A stretch of DNA of 64,000 nt, taken from Hahellaceae bacterium. Its GTDB lineage: Bacteria > Pseudomonadota > Gammaproteobacteria > Pseudomonadales > Oleiphilaceae. The DNA lies in contig JADJWY010000023.1 in assembly GCA_016716085.1 (NCBI GenBank), positions 434,001 to 498,000 of the forward strand. The letters are read 5' to 3'. Position 1 is the first letter of the stretch. Each line of letters begins with the position of its first letter. The position numbers were made by a program, and so were the translations under genes. The notes under the pieces are model-generated. The model did not search any database and was not told the DNA's origin. It worked only from the letters and a program-made list of their open reading frames with translations. Below, in pieces: positions 9,206 through 19,328 of this stretch.

Positions 9206-10480
9206 TTAACCAATACGTTCCTGACCACCCATGTAGGGTCTCAATACCGTTGGGATGCGAATGCAACCATCTTCATCCTGATAGTTCTCCATCACAGCAA
9301 CCAGCGTACGCCCGACCGCGAGACCTGAGCCATTCAGCGTGTGAACCAGCTCAGGCTTGCCGGTGTCCGGATTTCGCCAGCGGGCCTGCAGACGACGCGC
9401 CTGGAAGTCGGTGCAATTACTACAGGATGAAATTTCCCGGTAGGCCTGCTGCCCCGGCAGCCAGACTTCAATGTCATAGGTCTTGGCAGCGGAAAAGCCC
9501 ATATCCCCACCACACAACACCACGGTGCGGTAAGGTAATTCAAGGGCCTGCAGGATACTCTCTGCATGGGCAGTCAACTCCTCAAGCGCCTGATACGAGG
9601 CCTCCGGGCGAACGATATGCACCAGCTCAACCTTTTCAAACTGATGCTGACGGATCAGACCTTTGACATCACGGCCATGGCTCCCGGCTTCACTGCGGAA
9701 ACAGGGGGTATGTGCGACCAGTTTCAGGGGCAGCTCCTCGGGCTTTAGAATCTGATCCCGTACCAGATTGGTCAGCGGAACCTCTGCCGTGGGGATGAGG
9801 TAGAAATCACGATCGCTGGGTACCTTAAACAGGTCGACCTCAAATTTAGGCAGCTGTCCGGTGCCGTACAGCGCCGGCCCCAGCACCAGAAAGGGTACCA
9901 TGGTTTCCCGATAGCCATTCAGCGTGGTGTGCTGGTCCAGCATGAATTGGGCCAGCGCGCGGTGCAATCGGGCCAGCTGCCCTGAAAGCACAGCAAAGCG
10001 GGCACCGGAAATCGCTGAAGCCGCCCCAAAATCAAGCAGCCCTGCACTTTCACCCAGTTGTGAATGGTCTTTGACCGGAAAATTGAACACGCGGGGAGTA
10101 CCCCAGCGCCGCACTTCTACGTTGTCGTTTTCTGAAGCACCTTCAGGCACGCTCGCGTGCGGGACGTTTGGCAAGGTTGCGAGAAACCCGTCCAGTTCTG
10201 TCTGGATTGTGGCCAGTTCATTTTTAGCGGCTTCGAGTTCTTCGCCTAACTGCCCGATGGATGCCATCACCGGCGCAACATCTTCGCCTGAGGCCTTCAT
10301 CTTGCCGATCAGTTTTGACTTGCTGTTCCGCTCGTTCTGCAAGGCTTCGGTTTTTACCTGAACCGATTTGCGACGACCTTCCAGTTGCTCAAAGGCTTCG
10401 ATATCGAGGGGAAATTGTTTGCGCTTTAGCTCTGCGGCCAGCTCATTGATTTCATTGCGTAAACGTTTGGATTCCAGCAT
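9206..10480 (-). CDS. serS: Seryl-tRNA synthetase
   Basis: Class II aminoacyl-tRNA synthetase charging tRNA-Ser. The N-terminal tRNA-binding coiled coil spans roughly residues 1-110 (MLESKRLRNEINELAAELKR onward). Motif 2 is seen in TPCFRSEAGSHGRDVKGL and motif 3 in GSGLAVGRTLVAVMENY. At 424 residues it is full length. It lies between lolA and cysG. In Pseudomonas rarA normally sits between lolA and serS; here there is no such gene. Confidence 0.95.
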   Translation of the reverse strand: MLESKRLRNEINELAAELKRKQFPLDIEAFEQLEGRRKSVQVKTEALQNERNSKSKLIGKMKASGEDVAPVMASIGQLGEELEAAKNELATIQTELDGFLATLPNVPHASVPEGASENDNVEVRRWGTPRVFNFPVKDHSQLGESAGLLDFGAASAISGARFAVLSGQLARLHRALAQFMLDQHTTLNGYRETMVPFLVLGPALYGTGQLPKFEVDLFKVPSDRDFYLIPTAEVPLTNLVRDQILKPEELPLKLVAHTPCFRSEAGSHGRDVKGLIRQHQFEKVELVHIVRPEASYQALEELTAHAESILQALELPYRTVVLCGGDMGFSAAKTYDIEVWLPGQQAYREISSCSNCTDFQARRLQARWRNPDTGKPELVHTLNGSGLAVGRTLVAVMENYQDEDGCIRIPTVLRPYMGGQERIG

Positions 10481-10549
10481 TACGGACGCGTCTCTTCTTC
10501 GATCAAAATAAAACAGACGCGTAGTATAGCCTGAACCCAGCGGTGAGGA

Positions 10550-11224
10550 CTATTGCGCTGTTTGTTCGATCACATCAGCACCCGGCGGCGGGGTGAACTG
10601 AAAGAGCGCGTCGGACAGTTCAGGGTTTTTCTTCGGATTGTCAAAGCGCAGCAACGTTTTTTGCCCAAGTGTATCCACCAGACTCATCGCGTAGAGCGTA
10701 TCTTCCACAAAATGCAGCGTCAGCCATTGAAACAAGGATTCGGTGCCCTTGGGTTTGAGCATGAAGTCCGGTCGCACTGGTTGCCCAGGTTGCGGATTGG
10801 CGTAACTGACGTCGTAGGCCTCCTCAATACGGCCAACTTCACCGCTGAGCAACAGCGCGGGGGTTGCCGACAACTGCTGAGCCAGATCCTGAATCGTAAC
10901 CTGTTCCAGATCGGGGTCGTGAATCCAGACGCGCTGACCATCGGTGACAACCGTTTGTTCCAGTGGGGGTTCGGTGTGCCAGTAAAACTGACCTGGCCGC
11001 TTGGCCTTCATCTGCCCCTTTACATTCTGAAGGGTCTGACCTTGCGCCGACAGCAGCGTCTGCTCAAAGTCAGCCTGATAGGTCGTCAGCGGCTTAAGCA
11101 AGCGACTGAGATGCACGACAGCCGTCTCATCCCCCTCTGCAAATGCCAATGAACTGGCAAGCACACTCACCACACAGACCCAGCTAAGCTGTTTCAAAGC
11201 GACCATCATTCGTTGTATAGACAT
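10550..11224 (-). CDS. lolA: Outer-membrane lipoprotein carrier protein LolA
   Basis: Periplasmic chaperone that takes lipoproteins from LolCDE to LolB. A signal peptide ends at about SLAFA-EG (residue 30). The mature part has the LolA pattern LLKPLTTYQADFEQTLLSAQ, GQFYWHTEPPLEQ and LVDTLGQKTLLRFDNPKKN. At 224 residues it is normal length. It starts five bases after the ftsK stop, a conserved pairing in gammaproteobacteria, so it is probably cotranscribed with ftsK. Confidence 0.92.
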   Translation of the reverse strand: MSIQRMMVALKQLSWVCVVSVLASSLAFAEGDETAVVHLSRLLKPLTTYQADFEQTLLSAQGQTLQNVKGQMKAKRPGQFYWHTEPPLEQTVVTDGQRVWIHDPDLEQVTIQDLAQQLSATPALLLSGEVGRIEEAYDVSYANPQPGQPVRPDFMLKPKGTESLFQWLTLHFVEDTLYAMSLVDTLGQKTLLRFDNPKKNPELSDALFQFTPPPGADVIEQTAQ

Positions 11225-11229
11225 CCTGT

Positions 11230-13845
11230 TTAATCCCTCGGAGCCGGTGGAGCCAAAACTTCCCGCTGACCATTGTGCCCGGCGGAACTGACCACGCCAG
11301 CCGACTCCATGGCCTCGACCAGAGTAGCCGCGCGGTTATAACCGATTCTAAGCTTGCGCTGAACCGCTGATATAGAGGCTTTCCGAGACTCGGTGACAAA
11401 AGCGACCGCCTCATCAAACAAAGCATCCTGCTCCCCACTCTGATCCTGTGCGCTCGCGGGATCCAGCCCCGGGATAAAATCAGCCTCGCCACCATCCAGA
11501 ATTTCCTCCAGATAGGCGGGCGCTCCCCGGGACTTCCAATCACTGACGACCCGGTGTACTTCATCATCATCCACAAACGCGCCATGCACACGCACAGGCA
11601 ACCCCGTCCCAGGCGGCAGATAGAGCATATCGCCATGCCCCAGCAATTGCTCGGCACCGCCCTGATCCAGAATGGTCCGGGAGTCGATTTTGGATGACAC
11701 CTGGAAAGCGATGCGGGTGGGGATGTTGGCCTTGATCAGACCGGTGATGACATCAACGGACGGGCGCTGTGTCGCAAGGATTAAATGAATACCGGCGGCC
11801 CGGGCTTTCTGTGCGATACGCGCAATTTTTTCTTCAACCTTCTTGCCGACGATCATCATCATGTCGGCAAACTCGTCCACAATTACCACGATAAATGGCA
11901 AGGTATTCAATTCAGGCTGGGGCTCGTTATCCAATGCATGATCCTGCGCACGCCACAAGGGGTCCAGAATCGGCTCGCCAGCTTTTTGAGCATCTTTGAT
12001 CTTGGTATTGAAACCCGCCAGGTTCCGCACGCCCATTGCCGCCATGAGACGATAGCGCCGCTCCATTTCACCCACGCACCAGCGCAAGGCATTATCAGCC
12101 TCCTTCATATCGGTGACGACAGGTGTCAGCAGGTGGGGGATCCCTTCATAAACCGATAGCTCCAGCATCTTGGGGTCGATCATGATCAGCCGGAGATCAT
12201 CAGGCGTTGACTTGAACAACATGCTCAGAATCATCGCATTCACACCCACTGACTTACCGGAGCCGGTGGTTCCCGCCACCAATAAGTGCGGCATTTTCGC
12301 AAGGTTGGCCACCACCGGATTACCCGCAATGTCGTAGCCCAACGCCAGACTCAGAGGGGAGTGACTGTTGTCAAACTGAGAAGACGAAAGCACCTGGCAC
12401 AGGCGCACCATCTCACGGTTTTCATTCGGGATCTCGATACCCACAACCGATTTACCCGGTATAACGTCGACGACCCGCACACTGATCACCGCCAGTGACC
12501 GCGCCAGATCCTTCGCCAGGGCATTAATCTTACTGACTTTGACGCCCGGCGCGGGCTGTATTTCGAATCGCGTGATCACCGGCCCCGGATTGACTTCAAC
12601 GACCTTAGCCTCGACATTGAATTCTGCCAGACGCATTTCCAACAGACGCGACATCTGTTCGAGCGTTTCCCGAGAATAACCGGCATTGCGTTTGGTATCC
12701 GGCGGATCCAGTAACTTGAGACTCGGCAACCCGCCATCCGACTTATCGAAAAATGGAATCAGGCTCGATTTCTTCTTCCTGGCACTGTCGGGGTCTTTGC
12801 GGAAAGGCTCAATTTTGAGGGACTTCGCAGCCGACTCCGTTGGCTCCTCATCGCTCAGTTCAGCGGGCTCCCTGTGCTCCGGCTCGGCTGCATGCGATCC
12901 GCCCAGTTCCCGCCCTGTAATGTTGCGCAGCATATCTTTGAGTTTGGCAGCCTTCTCACCCGTCGTGGCAACCGGCGGCACCTCACGTACCTCTGCCGCA
13001 AATCGGCCAGTCTCCTCTTCACTGGGGACTGCAAACGCCGACGCATCCGAAACCAGAGGTTCCTTGCGCTCGTTTAACAACGGCAGCTGCTCGCCCAGAG
13101 GCTTGCGCGTTCGTTTGGGGGTTTCACGTTGCCGGGTATTTTTGCCAGTCTCCTTCTCTGAGGCCGCGGCCTTATCCTGACGACGTTGCCATTCAGACAA
13201 GGCCCCCCTCCCCTGACTCATCCCCTTCAGCACATGGTCTTGCACCCAAAGCACCAGGACCATGGCCTTACCCCCGACCCAATCCATCAACTTCAGCCAG
13301 GATAGCCCCGTGGCCAAACTGATGCTGGTCAGCAGTAAGGCGACCGTAATCAAGGTACTTCCGACCAGACTGAAGACAGCCTGCCCCGCATGGGCGATCT
13401 CACGGCCAACCACACCCCCTGAGTTCGGCCCCAGTCCGATGACAGAGTACATCCCCAGCAAGGTGCAGCAGGCCAGGAGCAACACGATAAACCCAGCGCT
13501 ACGCAGGGCAATCAATGGCCAGTTGACCGGCCCCACCCGCTTGCGATGACGCAGCATCGTGCCCGCCTTGACGACGAGCATCAATGGCAGGAGGTAGGCC
13601 ACATGGCCAAAGAAATACATAAGGACATCGGCAATCCAGGCACCCGCCCTTCCGGTGGCGTTCTGAATCTGGGCACCGCCCCCGGTACGCGACCACCCGG
13701 GATCACCGGCATAGTAAGTAAACAGGGCCAGTCCCAGATAGACCGCCAGTGTAATCATGGCAATGATGGCGCCTTCACGCATCCATTGCTCGACGTAAAG
13801 CTTTGTTTTATTTTGATCCGTTGCGGCGGACATAGGCATAGACAA
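11230..13845 (-). CDS. ftsK: DNA translocase FtsK
   Basis: Septal DNA translocase that clears chromosome ends and activates XerCD at dif. It is 871 residues long. The N-terminus has four membrane segments within about residues 28-190. A charged Lys/Arg/Glu-rich linker follows to about residue 370, then the RecA-like motor with Walker A GTTGSGKSVGVNAM and Walker B FIVVIVDEFADMMM, and a C-terminal gamma winged helix (SISAVQRKLRIGYNRAA) for KOPS recognition. The linker is short compared with E. coli. Met1, Met3 and Met5 are all candidate starts. Confidence 0.95.
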   Translation of the reverse strand: MSMPMSAATDQNKTKLYVEQWMREGAIIAMITLAVYLGLALFTYYAGDPGWSRTGGGAQIQNATGRAGAWIADVLMYFFGHVAYLLPLMLVVKAGTMLRHRKRVGPVNWPLIALRSAGFIVLLLACCTLLGMYSVIGLGPNSGGVVGREIAHAGQAVFSLVGSTLITVALLLTSISLATGLSWLKLMDWVGGKAMVLVLWVQDHVLKGMSQGRGALSEWQRRQDKAAASEKETGKNTRQRETPKRTRKPLGEQLPLLNERKEPLVSDASAFAVPSEEETGRFAAEVREVPPVATTGEKAAKLKDMLRNITGRELGGSHAAEPEHREPAELSDEEPTESAAKSLKIEPFRKDPDSARKKKSSLIPFFDKSDGGLPSLKLLDPPDTKRNAGYSRETLEQMSRLLEMRLAEFNVEAKVVEVNPGPVITRFEIQPAPGVKVSKINALAKDLARSLAVISVRVVDVIPGKSVVGIEIPNENREMVRLCQVLSSSQFDNSHSPLSLALGYDIAGNPVVANLAKMPHLLVAGTTGSGKSVGVNAMILSMLFKSTPDDLRLIMIDPKMLELSVYEGIPHLLTPVVTDMKEADNALRWCVGEMERRYRLMAAMGVRNLAGFNTKIKDAQKAGEPILDPLWRAQDHALDNEPQPELNTLPFIVVIVDEFADMMMIVGKKVEEKIARIAQKARAAGIHLILATQRPSVDVITGLIKANIPTRIAFQVSSKIDSRTILDQGGAEQLLGHGDMLYLPPGTGLPVRVHGAFVDDDEVHRVVSDWKSRGAPAYLEEILDGGEADFIPGLDPASAQDQSGEQDALFDEAVAFVTESRKASISAVQRKLRIGYNRAATLVEAMESAGVVSSAGHNGQREVLAPPAPRD

Positions 13846-13952
13846 CGTAATGACGCCCCTGCAATCAGCAACCCGGAATCAGCAGCGTGTCTGACGGGAT
13901 ACTACGGTGAACTTAATCTTAATTCTCTTGTTTTTATTATAGCTTATTGATT

Positions 13953-15185
13953 TCAAAAGTTCGACAAAGCTGCAGCCCCCGCGAGCAGGTCCGCTTTAAT
14001 GTCGTCGAGATCTTCAAGCCCCACACACAAACGGATCAGATTTTCATCAATGCCAGCCCGCTGCTTTTCTTCGGCCGACAAACGGCCATGCGTTGTGGAC
14101 GCCGGGTGGGTCATGGTGGTTTTGACATCCCCCAAATTGGCGGTAATGGAAATCCAGCGCGTATGATTAATAAATGCCCAGGCCTCAGCCCGCCCACCTT
14201 TTACCGTAAACGAGACCACACCGCTAAACCCCGACTGCTGGCGCTTCGCCAGCGCATACCCAGGATGATCCGGCAAGCCACAATAAAAGACTTTTTCGAC
14301 CCAAGGCTGGGCCTGCAACCAGCTGGCCAATGCCAGTGCCTGATCGCTGTGGGCTTTCATGCGCAGCGGCAGCGTCTCCAACCCCTTAAGGAATACCCAG
14401 GCATTAAAGGGACTCAGTGTAAAGCCGCCAGAGCGCAGAAAACCAAAGACTTCCTCCATGAGCTTTGATGAGCCCAGCACCGCCCCACCAATGCAACGCC
14501 CCTGCCCATCCAGAAATTTGGTGGCCGAGTGAATAATGATGTCTGCACCTAATTGCAAAGGCTTTTGCAGTACAGGCGTACAAAAGCAGTTATCGACCGC
14601 CAGCCAGGCCTGATGTTGATGCGCAAGATCCGCCAGCGCCCGAATATCAGCCACTTCGTTTAAGGGGTTTGACGGTGTTTCCAAAAATAACAGGCGAGTT
14701 GCTGGCGTAATGGCGGCTTTCCAGGCATCCAGATCCGTCAGCGAGACAAATGTGGTCTGAACGCCAAATTTTTTCAGGTACTTCTCAAACACGACATGCG
14801 TGGTACCAAATACATTGCGCGAACAGACCACATGATCCCCTTGTTTAAGGAGAGCCATGCAGGTTGCCACGATCGCCGCCATGCCGGAGGCCGTCGCCAC
14901 GCAGCGCTCCGCCCCTTCCATTGCCGCCAGGCGCTCTTCAAAGGTGCGGACAGTGGGATTGGTGAAACGGGAATAAATATTACCTGGGATCTCCCCGGAA
15001 AAGCGGGCGGCCGCCTCTTCAGCCGATGAAAAAACGAAACTGGAGGTCGGATAGATAACCTCCGAATGTTCCTGCTCCTGGGTACGAACCTGACCCGCAC
15101 GGATCGCGCGCGTGGCGTCACCGAATCCTTCGGAGAGGTCCAGGGACTGCATCAGCTCATGCGGAAAAGTAGGACGTCGGCTCAA
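13953..15185 (-). CDS. metZ: O-succinylhomoserine sulfhydrylase
   Basis: PLP enzyme that makes homocysteine directly from O-succinylhomoserine and sulfide, as in Pseudomonas. It belongs to the Cys/Met-metabolism family: YSRFTNPTV near the N-terminus, ASGMAAI, VDNCFCTPVLQKPL and the PLP lysine in HSATKFLDGQGR. At 410 residues it is full length. It follows purF by 9 bases on the same strand (cvpA-purF-metZ), the standard Pseudomonas order. Met12 is an alternative start. Confidence 0.93.
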   Translation of the reverse strand: MSRRPTFPHELMQSLDLSEGFGDATRAIRAGQVRTQEQEHSEVIYPTSSFVFSSAEEAAARFSGEIPGNIYSRFTNPTVRTFEERLAAMEGAERCVATASGMAAIVATCMALLKQGDHVVCSRNVFGTTHVVFEKYLKKFGVQTTFVSLTDLDAWKAAITPATRLLFLETPSNPLNEVADIRALADLAHQHQAWLAVDNCFCTPVLQKPLQLGADIIIHSATKFLDGQGRCIGGAVLGSSKLMEEVFGFLRSGGFTLSPFNAWVFLKGLETLPLRMKAHSDQALALASWLQAQPWVEKVFYCGLPDHPGYALAKRQQSGFSGVVSFTVKGGRAEAWAFINHTRWISITANLGDVKTTMTHPASTTHGRLSAEEKQRAGIDENLIRLCVGLEDLDDIKADLLAGAAALSNF

Positions 15186-15194
15186 AAGGATCCC

Positions 15195-16715
15195 CTAATC
15201 GTTGTTATGCAAATCAAGCGGCACTTGCGAAGCCTGCAAGTCCTTCTCGCGCTGAGTCTTGGACTGCTCGGAACGCTGACGCTGCAGACGATCCAGATAC
15301 TCCGGGGTAATATCGCCCGTTACATAGTGACCGTTAAAGACTGAACAATCAAATTTCTCGATCGCCGGATTCCCTTCTTTGGCGCACTCGATCAGATCAT
15401 CCAGATCCTGGTAGACCAACCAGTCGGCACCAATCAGCTCGCGAACCTCTTCTTCGGTACGCCCGTGAGCGATCAGTTCGTGTGCGGCGGGCATATCAAT
15501 ACCATACACATTGGGATAGCGCACAGCGGGAGCCGCCGATGCAAAATATACCTTGCGCGCACCGGCATCGCGGGCCATCTGCACGATTTCCTGGCATGTG
15601 GTACCCCGCACGATGGAGTCGTCCACGAGCATGACGTTTTTACCTTTGAATTCCAGGTCAATCGGGTTCAGTTTCTGCTTGACCGATTTTTTACGCTGGC
15701 TCTGCCCCGGCATAATGAAGGTGCGGGCGATGTAGCGATTCTTGATAAAGCCTTCGCGGTACTTAACGCCCAGATGGTAGGCCAACTGCATCGCCGAGGT
15801 GCGACTGGTATCCGGAATGGGCATGACCACATCAATATCATGCTCGGGCCTCAAGCGCTGAATTTTCTGCGCCAAATGGTCACCCATCCGCAAACGTGCC
15901 TTATACACCGAAATGCCGTCGATGATAGAGTCCGGGCGGGCAAAATAGACAAATTCGAACAAACACGGGTTTAATTCAGGCTTCGCCGCGCACTGTCGGG
16001 TATGCAAGGTGCCGTCATGCTCGATATAGATCGCTTCGCCCGGCGCAATGTCCCGCACCAGCTCGAAGCCGAGAGGACCAAGTGCCACGCTCTCTGAGGC
16101 AATCATATAATCGGTTCCGCCTGGCGTTTCACGCTTACCATAGCAGACCGGGCGTATACCATTGGGGTCACGGAAGGCGAGAATGCCATAGCCGGTAATC
16201 ATGGCGATAACCGCATAAGCACCGCGCACCCGACGATGCACAGCCGTCACTGCCGCAAATACGTCATCTGCCGTTGGAGTCAGCTTACCCAGTTTCTGGA
16301 GTTCATGAGCGAACACGTTCAGCAGCACTTCGGAATCAGAATTCGTATTGATGTGACGCAGATCGGTGCGGAAGATATCTTCTGCCAGTTCTTCGGTATT
16401 GGTGAGGTTACCGTTGTGTGCCAGCGTAATCCCGTAGGGTGAGTTAACATAGAACGGCTGAGCTTCTGCCGAACTGGAGGTACCCGCGGTGGGATAACGC
16501 ACATGCCCGATCCCCACATGCCCGACCAGGCGCATCATATGGCGGGTACGAAACACATCTTTTACCAGCCCATTATCTTTCCGCAGAAAGAAACGCTCAT
16601 TTTCAAACGTAACGATCCCTGCCGCATCCTGTCCCCGGTGCTGCAACACCGTGAGCGCGTCATACAGTTCCTGATTGACGTCGCGTTTGGCAACGATACC
16701 TACAATACCGCACAT
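15195..16715 (-). CDS. purF: Amidophosphoribosyltransferase
   Basis: First committed step of purine synthesis: PRPP plus glutamine to phosphoribosylamine. The N-terminal Ntn glutaminase starts MCGIVGIV, with Cys2 as nucleophile once Met1 is removed. The C-terminal PRPP-binding motif is VMLVDDSIVRGTT. The length is 506 residues. It starts 12 bases after cvpA and lies upstream of metZ; a GAGGAGA Shine-Dalgarno precedes the ATG at 16715. Confidence 0.96.
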   Translation of the reverse strand: MCGIVGIVAKRDVNQELYDALTVLQHRGQDAAGIVTFENERFFLRKDNGLVKDVFRTRHMMRLVGHVGIGHVRYPTAGTSSSAEAQPFYVNSPYGITLAHNGNLTNTEELAEDIFRTDLRHINTNSDSEVLLNVFAHELQKLGKLTPTADDVFAAVTAVHRRVRGAYAVIAMITGYGILAFRDPNGIRPVCYGKRETPGGTDYMIASESVALGPLGFELVRDIAPGEAIYIEHDGTLHTRQCAAKPELNPCLFEFVYFARPDSIIDGISVYKARLRMGDHLAQKIQRLRPEHDIDVVMPIPDTSRTSAMQLAYHLGVKYREGFIKNRYIARTFIMPGQSQRKKSVKQKLNPIDLEFKGKNVMLVDDSIVRGTTCQEIVQMARDAGARKVYFASAAPAVRYPNVYGIDMPAAHELIAHGRTEEEVRELIGADWLVYQDLDDLIECAKEGNPAIEKFDCSVFNGHYVTGDITPEYLDRLQRQRSEQSKTQREKDLQASQVPLDLHNND

Positions 16716-16727
16716 GGGTATGTCTCC

Positions 16728-17228
16728 TCAGCTTTGATTGAACAGGGCTCCGAGCGGATCCCCAAATACCGTTCTGGACCACTGCTCAATTTGTTCAAAG
16801 TGAGCAATCAACATCGAATTCTGCCACCAGGGATCGGACGGCAGTGGCGTCAGTTTGAGCACCGCAATCATCGCAACCACCAGCAAAACGCCACGAAACA
16901 GACCAAACACCATGCCCAGGACCCGATCCGTACCGGTCAGCCCGGTGGCTTTAACCAGGGTCGCCAGCAGCGTACTGAGCAAGGACCCTAGTATCAGTGC
17001 AGCCACAAACAAGATGACAAACCCGGCCAGCAAGCGCAGAGACGGGGTTTCTATAGAGCCTTCAAGCAAGGTGGCGAAGTTTCCATAAAACATGCGTGCA
17101 ACGACAAACGCCGCCACCCAGGTCAACAGAGAGAGCGCTTCACGGACAAAGCCCCGTACCAGGCTGACCAGGGTAGAAACGGCCAGCACACCGACAATTG
17201 CCCAGTCAGCCCAGGTAAAACCTTCCAT
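16728..17228 (-). CDS. cvpA: CvpA family inner-membrane protein
   Basis: A 166-residue protein with about four membrane helices, beginning FTWADWAIVGVLAVSTLVSL with the usual CvpA pattern of RGFVREALSLLTWVAAF. The family is needed for colicin V production and envelope homeostasis in enterics; its molecular role is unsettled. It sits immediately upstream of purF as in most gammaproteobacteria. Confidence 0.9.
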   Translation of the reverse strand: MEGFTWADWAIVGVLAVSTLVSLVRGFVREALSLLTWVAAFVVARMFYGNFATLLEGSIETPSLRLLAGFVILFVAALILGSLLSTLLATLVKATGLTGTDRVLGMVFGLFRGVLLVVAMIAVLKLTPLPSDPWWQNSMLIAHFEQIEQWSRTVFGDPLGALFNQS

Positions 17229-17289
17229 TCAACGCTCCGCAAAAAAGGCACACATGATACCAGAACCCACCGCCTGAACAATCCTTGGC

Positions 17290-18006
17290 TCAACGCGAAG
17301 GCTGATATTGTACTACGAGCGACGAGACTTTGTAGCGTTTGTCGATGCCCGACTTCACCTTGTCAGCCTGTTCCCGCTGCAAAAAAGGGCCTGCAAACAC
17401 CCGTGTAAGCGTCTGCCCGTCTGAGCTACGAAAATCCTGAACATAGCCACCGGTTTTATCGGCCAGCAATTCATCCCGGATGGCCATCGCACTGGCGCGA
17501 TTCTTAAACGTGCCGATTTGGATGGTCCAGCCAGAGGTGATGGGGGCCGCTTTAGGTTCACTCAGCGGTTTAGGTGCAGGCTTGGGCGCAGTTTCAGGTA
17601 CTTTGGCTGGCACTACGTTGACCGGTTCAGCCTGGACTGGCTCAGCTCGGACGGGTGGCCGCTCGACAATCGACGGCGCCACACGCTGACTGGCTTCGCC
17701 ATCCTTTTCTATCACGCGGTAGCCTGGAACCGCAGACGGCGCGGGGGAAGCAGGTGCCTCGCCAGATGGCGCTCCAGCGGGCGAGGACGGTGCCTCCAAC
17801 GTCGGAGGAGGAGGCGCCGATTGGGAACGATTCAGGGTTGGAGGCGTCGCACGTTCAATCTTAAACGGAGCAACCTCAGGACCGGGGGGAATAGATAAGA
17901 CCTGATGCCGGGAGTCCTGATGGGGTTTTTCCAATACCATCGGTATAAAAATGATGGCCAGGGCAACCAGTACAATCGCCCCGACCACACGCTGTTTGAT
18001 ATCCAT
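17290..18006 (-). CDS. dedD: SPOR domain protein (DedD-like)
   Basis: A 238-residue bitopic protein. It has a short cytoplasmic N-terminus, one membrane helix (VVGAIVLVALAIIFIPMVL, residues 7-25), a long Pro/Ala-rich periplasmic linker and a C-terminal SPOR domain from about residue 160 (WTIQIGTFKNRASAMAIRDEL). SPOR domains bind denuded septal glycan, and DedD supports constriction. The start overlaps the folC stop (TAATG), which suggests translational coupling. Confidence 0.9.
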   Translation of the reverse strand: MDIKQRVVGAIVLVALAIIFIPMVLEKPHQDSRHQVLSIPPGPEVAPFKIERATPPTLNRSQSAPPPPTLEAPSSPAGAPSGEAPASPAPSAVPGYRVIEKDGEASQRVAPSIVERPPVRAEPVQAEPVNVVPAKVPETAPKPAPKPLSEPKAAPITSGWTIQIGTFKNRASAMAIRDELLADKTGGYVQDFRSSDGQTLTRVFAGPFLQREQADKVKSGIDKRYKVSSLVVQYQPSR

Positions 18007-19326
18007 TAATTCAATTCAACCTGTTTTAATTGGAGTTTGGATTTCAAGGCGTCGAAATAAACAAGTGCATCCTCAACAACATGAAAGGACCCGAAGATCA
18101 GTAGCGTCGGCATCGAATCAGACACCGACATTTCCTGAATCTCGTGAAGCACCATTTCGAGCGCCTGCTTAAAATTATCATGCCCAGTCGCCGGAAGCCT
18201 CGCAAAGGCCGCATCCAGCCGAGCGCGAGGCGCAGCCCGATCAATCACCATATCCCAGTAATGCCAGTGGGACATGACAGGCGCGAGGGTGTGCAACACG
18301 CCCTCAATATCTTTATCTCCCAGAGCGGAAAAAGGGCAATCCGGGCCGGTCACTCCCGGCCTGATCCCGCTCGATGACCTGCCGCAAAAACCTCGCCGCA
18401 TGGGGATTGTGACCCACATCCAGAACAATACGAGGCACATCACTCACCTGCTGCAAACGCCCCCTCAACCTGACGTTGGCCAGCGCCCATCGTATCTGCG
18501 GCTCATGAAACTGAAACCCGGTGAGTATAAAAGCCTGAATCGCGCAGGCTTGATTGGATAGCGGAAAGGCATTCCGATGCAGCCTGGTAAAGCAAACGTT
18601 CGCACCCAGCCCATCAACACCCTTCCAGCTCCACTGGCTCTCCTGTGGCGGCCCCTCTACCACCGCGTCAAAGGTAGACCCCATACGAAAAATGGGGGAT
18701 TCCAGCCTGACTGCCTCGTCAAGCACAGCGGCGGGAGGATCAGACTCGCCCAGAACGACAGGGTGATGAGCACGAAGAATTCCCGCTTTTTCGCGTCCAA
18801 TCTGCTCCCGATCCGTTCCTAACCAGCTTTGATGATCCAGATCGACAGAGGTAATGATGGCGACATCCGAATCGATGCAATTGACCGCATCCAGGCGACC
18901 TCCCAGACCCACCTCCAGAATCACCAAATCCAGCGACTGACGGGCAAACAGCCAGAAGGCGACCAGCGTCGTGATTTCAAAATAGGTCAGCGGCACATCA
19001 CCGCGCAATTGTTCAACCGCCCTGAAGCCTTCACAAATTAAGGCATCCGTAGCATCCTCACCCTGCAGCCGAATGCGCTCGTTAAATTGAATCAGGTGGG
19101 GAGAGGTATACATCCCAACCCGCAAGCCATGCGCCAATGCAAGCGCCTCCAATGTGGCGCATGTGGACCCTTTTCCATTCGTCCCACCCACGGTTATCAC
19201 CCGTTTTGCCAGGACTCCACCCCCGAGCAATGACGCTACCAGTGGCCTGAGGCGATCCAGACTCATGTCGATTTTTATCGGGTGGAGGGTTTCTGCGCGG
19301 CTTAGCCAGTCAGCCAGTTCCGACAT
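18006..19326 (-). CDS. folC: Dihydrofolate/folylpolyglutamate synthase, frameshifted
   Basis: FolC adds glutamate to dihydropteroate and folates. The 5' frame starts at 19326 and carries the ATP loop VGGTNGKGSTCA and the Mur-ligase-like centre to LDVGHNPHAARF, then stops prematurely. The remainder (SALGDKDIEGVLHTLAPV onward) is in another frame and ends at 18006. The frames join at an A5 run (plus strand 18329-18333); removing one base restores an ordinary sequence (GLPFSALGDKDI). FolC is usually essential and neighbours are intact, so a base-call error is likelier than a real mutation. It lies between accD and dedD as expected. Confidence 0.85.
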
Positions 19327-19328
19327 AC

